Below, piece by piece: positions 1-7,601 of a DNA stretch of 15,341 bases. The translations under genes and the position numbers were made by a program. How positions within the stretch are numbered: position 1 is the first letter of the stretch; each line of letters opens with the position of its first letter. Location: NCBI GenBank assembly GCA_027858325.1, contig JAQICU010000352.1, positions 1-15,341 on the forward strand, read 5' to 3'. Under the pieces are notes generated by a model. It was not told the origin of the DNA. It did no database searches and saw nothing but the letters and a program-made list of their open reading frames with translations. The stretch comes from Candidatus Cloacimonadota bacterium. GTDB taxonomy: Bacteria > Cloacimonadota > Cloacimonadia > Cloacimonadales > TCS61.

Positions 1-330
1 ACGGAACATCGATTCAAATTCAACTAAATCAGTAGATTTATCTGGCTTTGCCCAATATTTTTCTCCCTGCTCATCTAACATTTGAGTGTGAGTTTGACCA
101 AAAGCAAGTTTAAGTGTATTCTTATTATGTACTTTTGTTGCTAACTGTTTTTCTGCTAAGAAATTTGCATTGAATACCCAGGAGATCGAACCCTTTTCCT
201 CACCTGTCCAATTGTCACTGTAAGCATTTTGGTTCATGGTAAGAGAAATATCTGCAGCAGAATTCCAATTTTCTGCCATTAATCCTGCTGCCGCTATAAT
301 AACTATTAATAATAAACTAATTTTTTTCAT
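1..330 (-). CDS. DUF3078-like outer membrane protein, N-terminal 110 residues (partial)
   Basis: An open frame starts at an ATG (complement of 328-330) and runs off the window at base 1 with no stop, giving 110 residues. AGGAG lies about 7 bases upstream of the start. The protein begins MKKISLLLIVIIAAAGLMAE, a clear signal peptide with likely cleavage after LMA. The mature part begins NWNSAADISLTMNQNAYSDN, followed by a stretch containing KLAFGQTHTQ. A Trp-rich, beta-strand start of this kind, with 'N-x-Y-S-D-N-W' and then a 'KL-x-FG' strand, is typical of DUF3078 proteins, which are predicted outer membrane beta-barrels of FCB bacteria with unknown substrate. The family call rests on pattern recognition, not a profile search. 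It is the third gene of the mscS operon, 60 bases after the preceding stop. Confidence 0.7.
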   Translation of the reverse strand, partial: MKKISLLLIVIIAAAGLMAENWNSAADISLTMNQNAYSDNWTGEEKGSISWVFNANFLAEKQLATKVHNKNTLKLAFGQTHTQMLDEQGEKYWAKPDKSTDLVEFESMFR

Positions 331-390
331 TTTAAGTCTCCTATTTTTTTATAAAGTCCTGGATAATTCCAAGCCTAAATAAGCTTTTTG

Positions 391-861
391 CTAAAAAACA
401 AACCTTATTGATAGTGCTCCACTATCACCCCAGAATTCAGTATTTCCAGTTAAATTAAAGGCAGGTTTCCAATCCAAACCAATGTTGAAAGGAAATTCTT
501 TAAAGTTATATTCAATTCCAATAACTCCATCAACTCCTATAACAGTATAATCTTTATCATCATCTGCCCATCCAACATCTTTTCCACTCCAGAAACCAAC
601 ATGAGCACCTAAACCATAATACCAGTTTAAACGCTCTACATCAAAAGCTGCTGCTTTATGGATTTCATATAATCCCGTAATGTTCAAACCACCCCATCTT
701 GTAGCAAGCAGACCTTCAATTGCAGTTTTTTCACCTATAAAGTGCTTAATTGTAAGACCGTTAGATAAACCACCTCTAACGCCGATACCCGTATTGTAAT
801 CGATTGCAAATAACACTGTTGTTACTGCAATAATGGATACTACTAAAATAATTTTTTTCAT
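391..861 (-). CDS. Small outer membrane beta-barrel protein
   Basis: This 156-residue protein has an N-terminal signal peptide (MKKIILVVSIIAVTTVLFA, probable cut after Ala19). The rest is alternating, Gly- and aromatic-rich beta sequence (GIGVRGG, YYGLGAHVGFW, GVDGVIGIEYNF, FNIGLDWKPAFNL) and ends IRFVF. A terminal Phe is the usual signal for the outer membrane barrel assembly machinery, so an 8-strand-size barrel is likely. Function unknown. The gene follows mscS by 11 bases. Its Shine-Dalgarno AAGGAG overlaps the mscS stop codon (TAAGGAG on the minus strand), so translation is probably coupled to mscS. Small barrels of this form are common in Bacteroidota and relatives; they may be structural or adhesive, and nothing here identifies a substrate. 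Confidence 0.8.
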   Translation of the reverse strand: MKKIILVVSIIAVTTVLFAIDYNTGIGVRGGLSNGLTIKHFIGEKTAIEGLLATRWGGLNITGLYEIHKAAAFDVERLNWYYGLGAHVGFWSGKDVGWADDDKDYTVIGVDGVIGIEYNFKEFPFNIGLDWKPAFNLTGNTEFWGDSGALSIRFVF

Positions 862-872
862 TTTTTTTCTCC

Positions 873-1679
873 TTATTCCTTGATCATATGAACATCCATT
901 TGCGGGAAGGGAATACTAATTTCGTTTTTATCAAATTCTTCTTTTGTGCTTTCTGTCAGATCAAAATAGACAGTCCAATAATCTTCAGTTTTCGTCCAGA
1001 CCCGTACTTTGAAATTCAACGAGCTGTCAGCCATTTCACTCAGTCGCACAAATGGTTCAGGATCTTTCAAGATCAGTTTATGTTTTTCAATAATTCCAGT
1101 TAGAATTTCTTTTACCTGCTTTATATCTGATTCATAGCTAACACCAAAAACCATGTCAACTCTTCTCGTTTTTTCTGCTGTGTAGTTAGTGATCGTACCA
1201 TTCATGATCTGTGAATTGGGTACGATGATCTTTTTATTATCGATCGTATTGATCTCTGTTGTAAAAACACTGATCTTAGTGATACTACCGGATACTCCAC
1301 CAGCTTCAACATAATCTCCCAATTTGAATGGTCTGAACAGAATTATCAGAAAACCTGATGCAAAATTGGAAAGTGAACCCTGCAGAGCTAGACCAATTGC
1401 CAGACCGGCTGCACCAATTATTGCCATAAATGAAGTAGTTTGTATTCCAACTTGCGCCAAGGCAGCCAGAATTACAAAAATATATAATGCACTGTAAGTA
1501 AGTGAAGACGCAAAACTTGTTACTATTGGATCAACATTGCGCTTATTCATTAGTTTTACGATCAGTTTTTTGATGCTTTTCACCACGATGCGACCTATGA
1601 TCAAAATTACCACAGCTGCGATCAGTTTTATACCGAAAGCAGATCCCCATTCAATTAGCTTAGGTATTAGTTCATTCAT
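873..1679 (-). CDS. mscS: MscS-family small-conductance mechanosensitive channel
   Basis: This inner membrane channel should open under membrane tension to release solutes during osmotic downshock. At 268 residues it is close to E. coli MscS (286). Three membrane helices are visible: TM1 about 16-36, TM2 about 55-75 and the pore-lining TM3 about 83-112. TM3 has the typical Gly/Ala packing (IGAAGLAIGLALQGSLSNFA). The beta domain follows with GDYVEAGGVSGSI and the conserved IIVPNSQIMNGTITNYT. The C-terminal alpha/beta domain ends with the family hallmark ISIPFPQMDVHM. An AGGAGG-type ribosome site (complement of 1682-1687) sits just before the ATG. It is the first gene of a three-gene envelope operon. 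All family landmarks are intact, so the call is firm, although its conductance class is not readable from sequence. Confidence 0.95.
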   Translation of the reverse strand: MNELIPKLIEWGSAFGIKLIAAVVILIIGRIVVKSIKKLIVKLMNKRNVDPIVTSFASSLTYSALYIFVILAALAQVGIQTTSFMAIIGAAGLAIGLALQGSLSNFASGFLIILFRPFKLGDYVEAGGVSGSITKISVFTTEINTIDNKKIIVPNSQIMNGTITNYTAEKTRRVDMVFGVSYESDIKQVKEILTGIIEKHKLILKDPEPFVRLSEMADSSLNFKVRVWTKTEDYWTVYFDLTESTKEEFDKNEISIPFPQMDVHMIKE

Positions 1680-1840
1680 TACTCCTCCTGATTAGAAAAT
1701 TTATAATAGTGATATAATAATTAGTTTTATTTTTTGCAAGTTATTTTTTAATACACAATTATTTCCCTTTACACTAATTAAAGGTTCTCAATTTTTTCCA
1801 GAAGAAAATAGAGAATTATTTTAGCTCTTTAGGAGAGACG
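1680..1840. promoter_or_regulatory. AT-rich divergent intergenic region (mscS operon / phosphoesterase)
   Basis: This 161-base gap separates two divergent transcription units, so it should hold at least two promoters. It carries the mscS ribosome site at its left end and AGGAG (1831-1835) for the phosphoesterase at its right end. On the minus strand TTGCAA (complement of 1734-1739) is followed by AT-rich TATATC and TATTAT hexamers at plausible distances. No single promoter stands out, and the major sigma factor of this lineage may not follow the E. coli consensus. No strong hairpin is visible. Confidence 0.4.
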
Positions 1841-4609
1841 ATGAGAAAAATCATCCTGTTTATTTTTATGCTCAGCCTTACGATTCTATATAGTATCAGT
1901 ATTTACGATATTCAATATACAACAAACCCAGGAGGGAATGGAACCTATCCTTCCCCTTATGAAGGTCAAGTTATCACAACCGGTGGCATTGTGCTTGCAA
2001 CTGATTTTAATAACGGAAGATTCTTTATTACACAGGAAGGCAATGATTGGGAAGGGATCTATGTTTATGATAATGATCAGAATGTTGCAGTAGGTGACAG
2101 CGTTATTATAGAAGCGGAAGTGTATGAATATTGGGGATTTACTGAGCTTAGCAACTTGATTTCCTGCCAAATAGTCTCTTCCGGAAACACCCTGCCGGCG
2201 ATTGGTCCAAGTTATTTGTCTCAGATCAGAAGTGAAGCCAAAGAGAGTGTTAAGGTATGGGTGTTAGATGTTATTGTCGCCCAAACTTATGATGAGTGGG
2301 GACAGTGGGAAATTTCTGAGTCCGGTAGCGAATGCACGATTAGTACAGGATTTATGAATATGCAGGAAATGGGCATCCCGCTTGTAGTGGGTTATCCATT
2401 GTGGATTTCTGGATTTGTTACCTACTTTTGGGAAGAATTCCAACTGAATCCTATCAGTTTAAACTCTATTTCATCAACAACGGAAAATTATATTATCTCT
2501 GTTTCTGAGCAGATGATATTTTCTCCACAAGAAATTGAGATTCCCATAAATCTTACTTTATTTAATCAGGGACAAGCTCAATCGTATCAATTTGAATTAC
2601 AGTACAATTCAGATGTGATTGAATATGTAGATTATGAAACAAGTGGAACACTTTCAGCAACTGGAACAATTGAAGTTGAGCCAATAGGAAATGGAACTAT
2701 TTCTGTTTCCTATAATGGGAATTTTTCATTTGAAAATATGGAAATTCTTCTCAAATTAAATTTCAGCGGTTTAGAAAGCGGCAGCGGAGAACTGGAATTT
2801 TCAGAATTCATTATTGATGATATTTCTGTGGAATATTTTTCAATAGAGGATATAATTTTACTATTGGAAAATACACCGATCGGTGATACTCTCACGGTTA
2901 TTCAAAGACCTCTTCAGAATATTCCCCAGATCACAATACCAAATGAAGAATTTACAATTGTCTGTCTGGCAGATGAAACAACTACCGGCTGGTTATCAGA
3001 GCTGATCCATTTTAATAAAACAATTCCGCTAGATATCTCAAACACCTTTTATGATACCGATCTGGAGAGATGGAAATTAACAGTTTCTGCTCCTGTCCCC
3101 GATATTTATGAACTCTACGATCTGGTGGTAAGTGCCGCTGGGATCGCTGCAGATACAGCCAAGAATGCTGTTCAGCTTATTCCTGAAATAAAAACAGATT
3201 ACTGTTTTATTCACATAACGGATTCACATCTTCCAACCCACATTTTCTATCCTGATCCTGCCTCTTTGACCGATTCTACAGAGGTTAATGATTTTCGTGA
3301 AGTGATCAGAGATATCAATCTGATCAATCCGGAATTTGTTCTATTTACCGGTGATATAGTAAATGAAGGAGAGATGGAAGAGTTTGAGAACCGCCGGGTT
3401 TATACCAAAACCCAAATACTTTTGGAAGAGTTGGAAGTTCCGCTTTATTTAACTTCGGGCAACCATGATATCGGTGGCTGGGACAGCTCTCCTCCTTCGC
3501 AGGGAACAGCCAGACGCAACTGGTGGAACTTTTTCGGTTGGAACTGGTTGCAGGCTCCTCCTCCTGCTGATCCCTATTATACTCAGAATTACAGTTTCGA
3601 TTACGGGCAAACTCACTTCATCGGTATGGAGGCTTACCTAAATTACGATAGCTATATGTATAATATCTATGGAAGTGAAAGTTTTACTGATCTGCAGATG
3701 CAGTGGCTTGAGAACGATCTTTCCCTGGCATCGGCAAGCGAATCACAAGTACTATTCTACCATTACGATTTCTCCGAGCAGATCGATCTGGGGGAGCTGG
3801 AGATAGAGATGGCTCTTTATGGTCATATCCATTCCAATTCCGGCAACATTACATCTCCCCCTTATAATTTGTCTACCGAAAGCACCTGTGACGGAAATCG
3901 TGCCTATCGAGTGATCAACGTGAATAATGGCATTCTTGAACCCACCAATACGGTCTACGCAGGCTGGGATGGAGAAGATCTCAATGCCACCTTCACACCT
4001 GCTAATAATGGTTCTGCCGATAGTCTGTTCTGCTATATTGAGAACTCCCAAAATCTAAATTTTACAGAGGCTCAATTACGATTCATCATGCCAGCGAATG
4101 CTGAAGAGTATCTTGTTTATAATGGAACAGTAAACCAGATAGATGAATCAGGTGAATTTGCAGTTTGTTATGCTTCAGTTGATATTCCAGCAAATGGAAA
4201 TACTTCTGTTTCAGTAGTAGCAGACTTTAATGCTTCTGCAGAGAATCCATTAGTTCCACAAGATTTTCAACTGACCAATTATCCCAATCCGTTCAATCCT
4301 TCTACGACAATTTCTTTCTTGTTAACACAAATATCCTCATTTGTAACTTTAGAAATTTATAACCTTAAAGGACAGAAAGTTAAATCTCTACCTGTCACCC
4401 TGAGCGGAGTCGAAGGGTCAGGTAATGATTATCTCCAGACTCCCAATCCTTCGTCTACGCTCAGGATGACACAAGTTGGGAGTAATAAATATTCTGTTGT
4501 TTGGGACGGTACTGATAATAATGGTATTGGAGTTTCATCTGGAATTTATTTTATTAAACTTAATAGTGAAGATCAGGAAAGTTTAAAAAAAATAATGTTA
4601 TTGAAATAA
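1841..4609 (+). CDS. Secreted multidomain calcineurin-like metallophosphoesterase with C-terminal sorting domain
   Basis: This 922-residue exported protein begins with a signal peptide (about 1-20). Residues about 22-215 resemble the OB-fold modules found ahead of secreted nucleases and phosphatases. Residues about 218-330 look like a cohesin-type beta domain (PINLTLFNQGQAQSYQFEL and onward). A calcineurin-like metallophosphoesterase core follows at about 452-690, with the metal-site series in order: D461-x-H463, GD504-505 with N508, GNHD 540-543, H641 and GHIH 661-664. After a further beta region, residues about 808-922 form a secretion-type domain starting NYPNPFNPSTTISF and ending with SSGIYFIKL and LKKIMLLK. 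Such domains direct export and surface anchoring in FCB bacteria. A palindromic repeat encodes residues 851-877 within this domain. The start has AGGAG five bases upstream. The substrate is not readable from sequence; a nucleotide or phosphodiester target is only a guess from the family. Confidence 0.85.
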   Translation: MRKIILFIFMLSLTILYSISIYDIQYTTNPGGNGTYPSPYEGQVITTGGIVLATDFNNGRFFITQEGNDWEGIYVYDNDQNVAVGDSVIIEAEVYEYWGFTELSNLISCQIVSSGNTLPAIGPSYLSQIRSEAKESVKVWVLDVIVAQTYDEWGQWEISESGSECTISTGFMNMQEMGIPLVVGYPLWISGFVTYFWEEFQLNPISLNSISSTTENYIISVSEQMIFSPQEIEIPINLTLFNQGQAQSYQFELQYNSDVIEYVDYETSGTLSATGTIEVEPIGNGTISVSYNGNFSFENMEILLKLNFSGLESGSGELEFSEFIIDDISVEYFSIEDIILLLENTPIGDTLTVIQRPLQNIPQITIPNEEFTIVCLADETTTGWLSELIHFNKTIPLDISNTFYDTDLERWKLTVSAPVPDIYELYDLVVSAAGIAADTAKNAVQLIPEIKTDYCFIHITDSHLPTHIFYPDPASLTDSTEVNDFREVIRDINLINPEFVLFTGDIVNEGEMEEFENRRVYTKTQILLEELEVPLYLTSGNHDIGGWDSSPPSQGTARRNWWNFFGWNWLQAPPPADPYYTQNYSFDYGQTHFIGMEAYLNYDSYMYNIYGSESFTDLQMQWLENDLSLASASESQVLFYHYDFSEQIDLGELEIEMALYGHIHSNSGNITSPPYNLSTESTCDGNRAYRVINVNNGILEPTNTVYAGWDGEDLNATFTPANNGSADSLFCYIENSQNLNFTEAQLRFIMPANAEEYLVYNGTVNQIDESGEFAVCYASVDIPANGNTSVSVVADFNASAENPLVPQDFQLTNYPNPFNPSTTISFLLTQISSFVTLEIYNLKGQKVKSLPVTLSGVEGSGNDYLQTPNPSSTLRMTQVGSNKYSVVWDGTDNNGIGVSSGIYFIKLNSEDQESLKKIMLLK
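4393..4471. repeat. Palindromic repeat element inserted in frame in the phosphoesterase gene
   Basis: Two 24-base inverted arms lie at 4393-4416 and 4448-4471. The left arm begins TGTCACCCTGAGCGGAGT. The reverse complement of the right arm begins TGTCATCCTGAGCGTAGA. They match at 21 of 24 positions and enclose a 31-base loop. The sequence is of the 'TGTCA-(C/T)CCTGAGCG-AGTCGAAGG' kind that I recognise as a dispersed palindromic repeat of many bacterial genomes. It is read through without a stop as residues 851-877 (LSGVEGS in the left arm, SSTLRMT in the right) and falls between the KGQKVKSL strand and the YSVVWDG strand of the sorting domain, where homologues usually have a short turn. Its 79-base length is not a multiple of three, so flanking bases must have changed or been lost to keep the frame. 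Confidence 0.85.
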
Positions 4610-4650
4610 AATATTGATGTTGCTAAAATAGATAAAACATCGGAGGTTTT

Positions 4651-5307
4651 ATGAAGTTTTTTAAGATAATTATTCTTATACTTGCAGTTTTCCTGGCAAT
4701 TAGTTATACACTCACACTAATTGATATTTTCAAAAGGATCAACTTTACCCAGCAGTCATTAAAATTCTTTCTTATTGGATTTGGAGTATTCCTGCCAATG
4801 TGGTTCGGATGGTTTAAACGCAATCATTTCTTCTCAACTTTCGAACATGAACTAACACACCTTTTAGTTGGATTACTATTTTTTAAGAGGATAACCAGAT
4901 TTCATGCAACTGAAAATGAAGGAGGACATATTGCTCTACACAGTAGTAATTTTGTAATAACTCTTGCACCCTATTTTATACCTACCTTTGCACTGTTGCT
5001 GCTTCCTTTGTATTTGATAATTAACGCAGAATTTTATAAATATTTCTATGCAGTAATGGGATTTTTCACCTCGTATCATGTATTTTCAACACTGCAGGAA
5101 TTTGGATTTCATCAAACCGATATTACCAAAACGGGAAAAGTATTTTCATGCATTTTTTTGATTTCTGCAAATATCGTATGTTATGGGTTCCTTATAACTT
5201 TTGTGATCGGTGGATTCAAATTCAGTTGGATATTCATCAAAGGTGGATTTCTGGGATCGGTTGACTGGATAATGTGGACTGTGAATTTTGTTAAAGAAAT
5301 AATTTAA
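4651..5307 (+). CDS. M50B-like integral membrane zinc metalloprotease
   Basis: This very hydrophobic 218-residue protein has about five to six predicted membrane segments (about 5-25, 38-54, 66-80, 100-124, 128-147, 165-187). A zinc-binding HELTH motif (H66, E67, H70) sits in a membrane-associated helix. It is followed by EGGHIAL (90-96) and, in the second half, by QTDI with D157, a candidate third metal ligand. This matches the layout of peptidase M50B-like proteins, which are usually around 200-250 residues and cleave, or are thought to cleave, substrates within or near the membrane. Substrate and physiological role are unknown. GGAGG (4642-4646) lies four bases before the ATG. It sits 41 bases after the phosphoesterase and 14 bases before tag, so it is probably co-transcribed with tag. 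Confidence 0.7.
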   Translation: MKFFKIIILILAVFLAISYTLTLIDIFKRINFTQQSLKFFLIGFGVFLPMWFGWFKRNHFFSTFEHELTHLLVGLLFFKRITRFHATENEGGHIALHSSNFVITLAPYFIPTFALLLLPLYLIINAEFYKYFYAVMGFFTSYHVFSTLQEFGFHQTDITKTGKVFSCIFLISANIVCYGFLITFVIGGFKFSWIFIKGGFLGSVDWIMWTVNFVKEII

Positions 5308-5321
5308 ATTGAGGAATTGTT

Positions 5322-5894
5322 ATGAATCGTTGTCCCTGGGGAACAGCTGATGAATTATACGTCCGTTATCACGATGATGAATGGGGAGTGCCTGTTTATG
5401 ATGATCAAAAGCAGTTTGAGTTCCTTGTGCTGGAATCTGCTCAGGCCGGACTGAGCTGGCACACTGTCTTAAAGAAACGTGAAAACTACCGGGCCGCTTA
5501 TGATGGTTTTGATGTAAATAAAGTCGCTAAATACGATGAGAAGAAAATCGAAGAATTGATGCAGAATGCCGGAATCATCCGTAATCGTCGCAAAATCAAA
5601 TCTTCTATAAATAATGCAAATATGTTTATCGATATCCAGAAAGAATACGGAAGTTTCTGTAATTACCTTTGGGGATTCGTGGGTGGTAAACCATTGGTAA
5701 ATGAATGGACAGATGTTTCACAAATTTCAGCCAGAACCGAACTATCCGACAGGATTAGTTCGGATTTGAAACAGCGTGGTTTCAAATTCCTTGGTTCGAT
5801 CATCATTTATTCACATCTGCAGGCTACCGGATTGGTTAATGATCATGTGAAGAATTGTTTTCGCTGGAAAGAGTGCCAGGAAATGAAACCTTGA
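5322..5894 (+). CDS. tag: DNA-3-methyladenine glycosylase I
   Basis: This cytoplasmic base-excision repair enzyme removes 3-methyladenine from alkylated DNA. At 190 residues it is nearly the same length as E. coli Tag (187). The start MNRCPWG is characteristic. All four structural zinc ligands fall at the E. coli numbering: Cys4, His17, His175 and Cys179. The base-recognition residues Glu38 and Trp46 are also present (VLESAQAGLSW, 36-46). The helix-hairpin-helix-like DNA-binding part and the NAGIIRNRRKI segment are intact. GAGGA is placed six bases before the ATG. It is the last gene of its operon and a hairpin terminator overlaps its stop codon. All key residues are in place, so it should be active. 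Confidence 0.97.
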   Translation: MNRCPWGTADELYVRYHDDEWGVPVYDDQKQFEFLVLESAQAGLSWHTVLKKRENYRAAYDGFDVNKVAKYDEKKIEELMQNAGIIRNRRKIKSSINNANMFIDIQKEYGSFCNYLWGFVGGKPLVNEWTDVSQISARTELSDRISSDLKQRGFKFLGSIIIYSHLQATGLVNDHVKNCFRWKECQEMKP

Positions 5895-5919
5895 AAGCGT
5901 TTCTTTCAAGCTATTTTTT
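5890..5919 (+). terminator. Rho-independent terminator of the tag operon
   Basis: CTTGAAAG (5890-5897) and CTTTCAAG (5903-5910) form a perfect 8-base-pair stem around a CGTTT loop. A short T-rich run follows (5914-5919). The stem begins inside the last codons of tag and overlaps its TGA. Confidence 0.75.
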
Positions 5920-5955
5920 GCTTAACACTTTTAAGGTTGATTACTTTAGTAACAA

Positions 5956-6001
5956 CAGAGATTGCTTCGTAAGATCATAGAGCAAGTTACCTCGCAAAGA
6001 C
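5956..6001. repeat. Degenerate dispersed palindromic repeat in the tag-tldD gap
   Basis: On the minus strand the element opens GTCTTTGCGAGG and closes GAAGCAATCTCTG. This resembles a dispersed repeat seen in many genomes that reads roughly 'GTCATTGCGAGG ... GAAGCAATCTC'. The two ends are preserved and the middle has diverged. The identification is from memory of the motif and needs a genome-wide search. It lies in a 264-base gap that contains no gene. Confidence 0.5.
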
Positions 6002-6041
6002 TACTCCGGGCATCCTTCTTCTTCAGTGCAAAACCGTGAGC

Positions 6042-6076
6042 CATTCTTAGTGTTAATTCGTGTAAATTCGTGGTTA
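6042..6076. repeat. Short tandem AATTCGTG repeat, remnant of a dispersed intergenic sequence
   Basis: AATTCGTG occurs at 6055-6062 and again at 6065-6072, a 10-base period, within the context TTAGTGTTAATTCGTGTAAA. I recognise 'TTAGTGT-AATTCGTGT-AATTCGTGG' sequences as a common intergenic motif of environmental genomes, with no known role. Confidence 0.45.
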
Positions 6077-6090
6077 AATTTCCTTTCAAC

Positions 6091-6120
6091 TTGACACCAA
6101 CTACTCAATTTCACATTTTT
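6091..6120 (+). promoter_or_regulatory. Weak candidate promoter for tldD-tldE
   Basis: A perfect TTGACA (6091-6096) is followed 17-18 bases later only by CATTTT or ATTTTT (6114-6120), a poor -10. Its position, about 40-65 bases ahead of the tldD start and after an upstream terminator, is sensible. The downstream stretch is AT-rich with repeated TTCAAATT. Confidence 0.3.
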
Positions 6121-6158
6121 CATTTCAAATTTCAAATTAATTTAATTAGGAGGTTTTA

Positions 6159-7601
6159 GTGGATTTTCTATCACTGGCAATGGATACGGCAAAGTCACTG
6201 GGAGCTGATTATGCCGATATCCGCATTCAAAAATCGAGTACCGAAATGATCTATCTGCGTAACTTAAGCTTGAAGAACACTTCACTCAACGAGATCTACG
6301 GTTACGGGATCAGAGTTTTCAAAGATGGTGCCTGGGGTTTCGCTCATAATAATGTTTTTACTGAAGATGCTGTAAATGGAACAGTGAAAAAAGCTTTCGC
6401 TATCGCCAAAGAATCGGGTCGGATAAAGTATGGAAAGGGACTGGTTCTGGCGCATGAAAGAGGTTATATTGATTCCTATAAAACACCGTATTGTCTAGAT
6501 CCGTTTGATGTTCCGCTCAGCGAAAAAGTGGAATTAATGATGGAAGTGAACAAAACCATGTTAAACTTTGCAGAGATCAAACTGGCAGTTTTCATGCTGG
6601 AATGCCGCAAAGATGAGAAACTGTTTGCATCTACTTTAGGCAGCAGGCTGGATATTCATACAGTTTATATCGATTCAACCTTCACTGCTACAGCAGTAGC
6701 GAACGGTGATAGCCAAAGCCGAACTTTCAGTCATGGAGGTCAGGCCAGAGGCTGGGAATGGGTACAAAGCCTGAACCTGTCCGACAAGGCTGTGCAGGTG
6801 GCAGAAGAGGCGATCCTGAAAGTTCACGCCGATTCCCTTGGTGCGGAGGAGCGAAAAACACTCCTGCTCGATCCCAACCACATGGCACTTACCATGCACG
6901 AATCTGTGGGACATCCAACTGAACTGGACAGAGTTCTGGGCTGGGAAGCAGATTTTGCCGGCATCAGTTTTGCCACTCCCGAAAAACTAGGAAATTATCA
7001 ATACGGTGCTCAGATCGTTAATTTTGTAGCTAATAATACCCTTGAAGGTGGACTCTCCACAGCTGGTTATGATGATGATGGTGTTCCCAACCAGAAATGG
7101 TATATTATTAAAGATGGCATTTTGAATGAATACGGCAATACACGAGCCACTGCCCCTCTGATCGGTTTGGAAATGAGTCGGGGCTGTAATAGGGCAACTA
7201 ACTATTTCGATTTTCCGATCAATCGAATTCCAAATCTTTATCTTCAACCAGGCAAAGAACCACTCACACCGCAGGAATTGATCGCAGATACAGAAGATGG
7301 CGTTTACATCGAAGGGCGCGGTTCCTTCTCCATCGATCAGCATCGGGTCAATTTCCAATTTGGCGGTGATATGTTCTGGGAGATCAAGAACGGCAAGAAA
7401 GTGCGGCCACTCAAGAAAGTTCTTTATAAATCGAACAATCCAGAATTCTGGAACAGCGTTGATGCGATCTGTGATGACCGTTTCTTTAAAACATTCGGTG
7501 TGACGAATTGCGGTAAAGGTCAACCCGGTCAACGTGGCAGGATGACGCATGGCGGTGCTTTAGCCCGTTTCCGTAATATCCGCGTAGGAGGTTCCCAATG
7601 A
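6159..7601 (+). CDS. tldD: TldD-family metalloprotease subunit
   Basis: This is the catalytic subunit of the TldD/TldE heterodimeric zinc protease, which degrades unfolded peptides and, in E. coli, matures microcin B17 and degrades the CcdA antitoxin. It has 480 residues, as usual for the family. The zinc site HESVGH (H247, E248, H252) is intact, and the late conserved Cys sits in TNCGKGQPGQ (C451), the expected further ligand. The N-terminal domain has the family's ADYADIRIQ and IYGYGIRVFKDGAWGFA blocks. The start is GTG: AGGAGG (6148-6153) is five bases upstream and no better ATG exists there. It overlaps tldE by four bases (ATGA), so the two subunits are translationally coupled and likely made in equal amounts. 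Confidence 0.95.
   Translation: MDFLSLAMDTAKSLGADYADIRIQKSSTEMIYLRNLSLKNTSLNEIYGYGIRVFKDGAWGFAHNNVFTEDAVNGTVKKAFAIAKESGRIKYGKGLVLAHERGYIDSYKTPYCLDPFDVPLSEKVELMMEVNKTMLNFAEIKLAVFMLECRKDEKLFASTLGSRLDIHTVYIDSTFTATAVANGDSQSRTFSHGGQARGWEWVQSLNLSDKAVQVAEEAILKVHADSLGAEERKTLLLDPNHMALTMHESVGHPTELDRVLGWEADFAGISFATPEKLGNYQYGAQIVNFVANNTLEGGLSTAGYDDDGVPNQKWYIIKDGILNEYGNTRATAPLIGLEMSRGCNRATNYFDFPINRIPNLYLQPGKEPLTPQELIADTEDGVYIEGRGSFSIDQHRVNFQFGGDMFWEIKNGKKVRPLKKVLYKSNNPEFWNSVDAICDDRFFKTFGVTNCGKGQPGQRGRMTHGGALARFRNIRVGGSQ

Noticed and set aside
888..1103. 71-residue plus-strand frame
   Set aside because: It lies entirely antisense to the intact mscS gene and resembles no known protein.
4616..4641. GATGTT/AACATC hairpin before the M50-like gene as a terminator or RNA switch
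   Set aside because: Only six base pairs with a 14-base loop and no T run; most likely chance in AT-rich sequence.
6987..7550. 187-residue minus-strand frame
   Set aside because: It is a shadow of tldD, whose protein on the plus strand is fully conserved; no ribosome site or family likeness.
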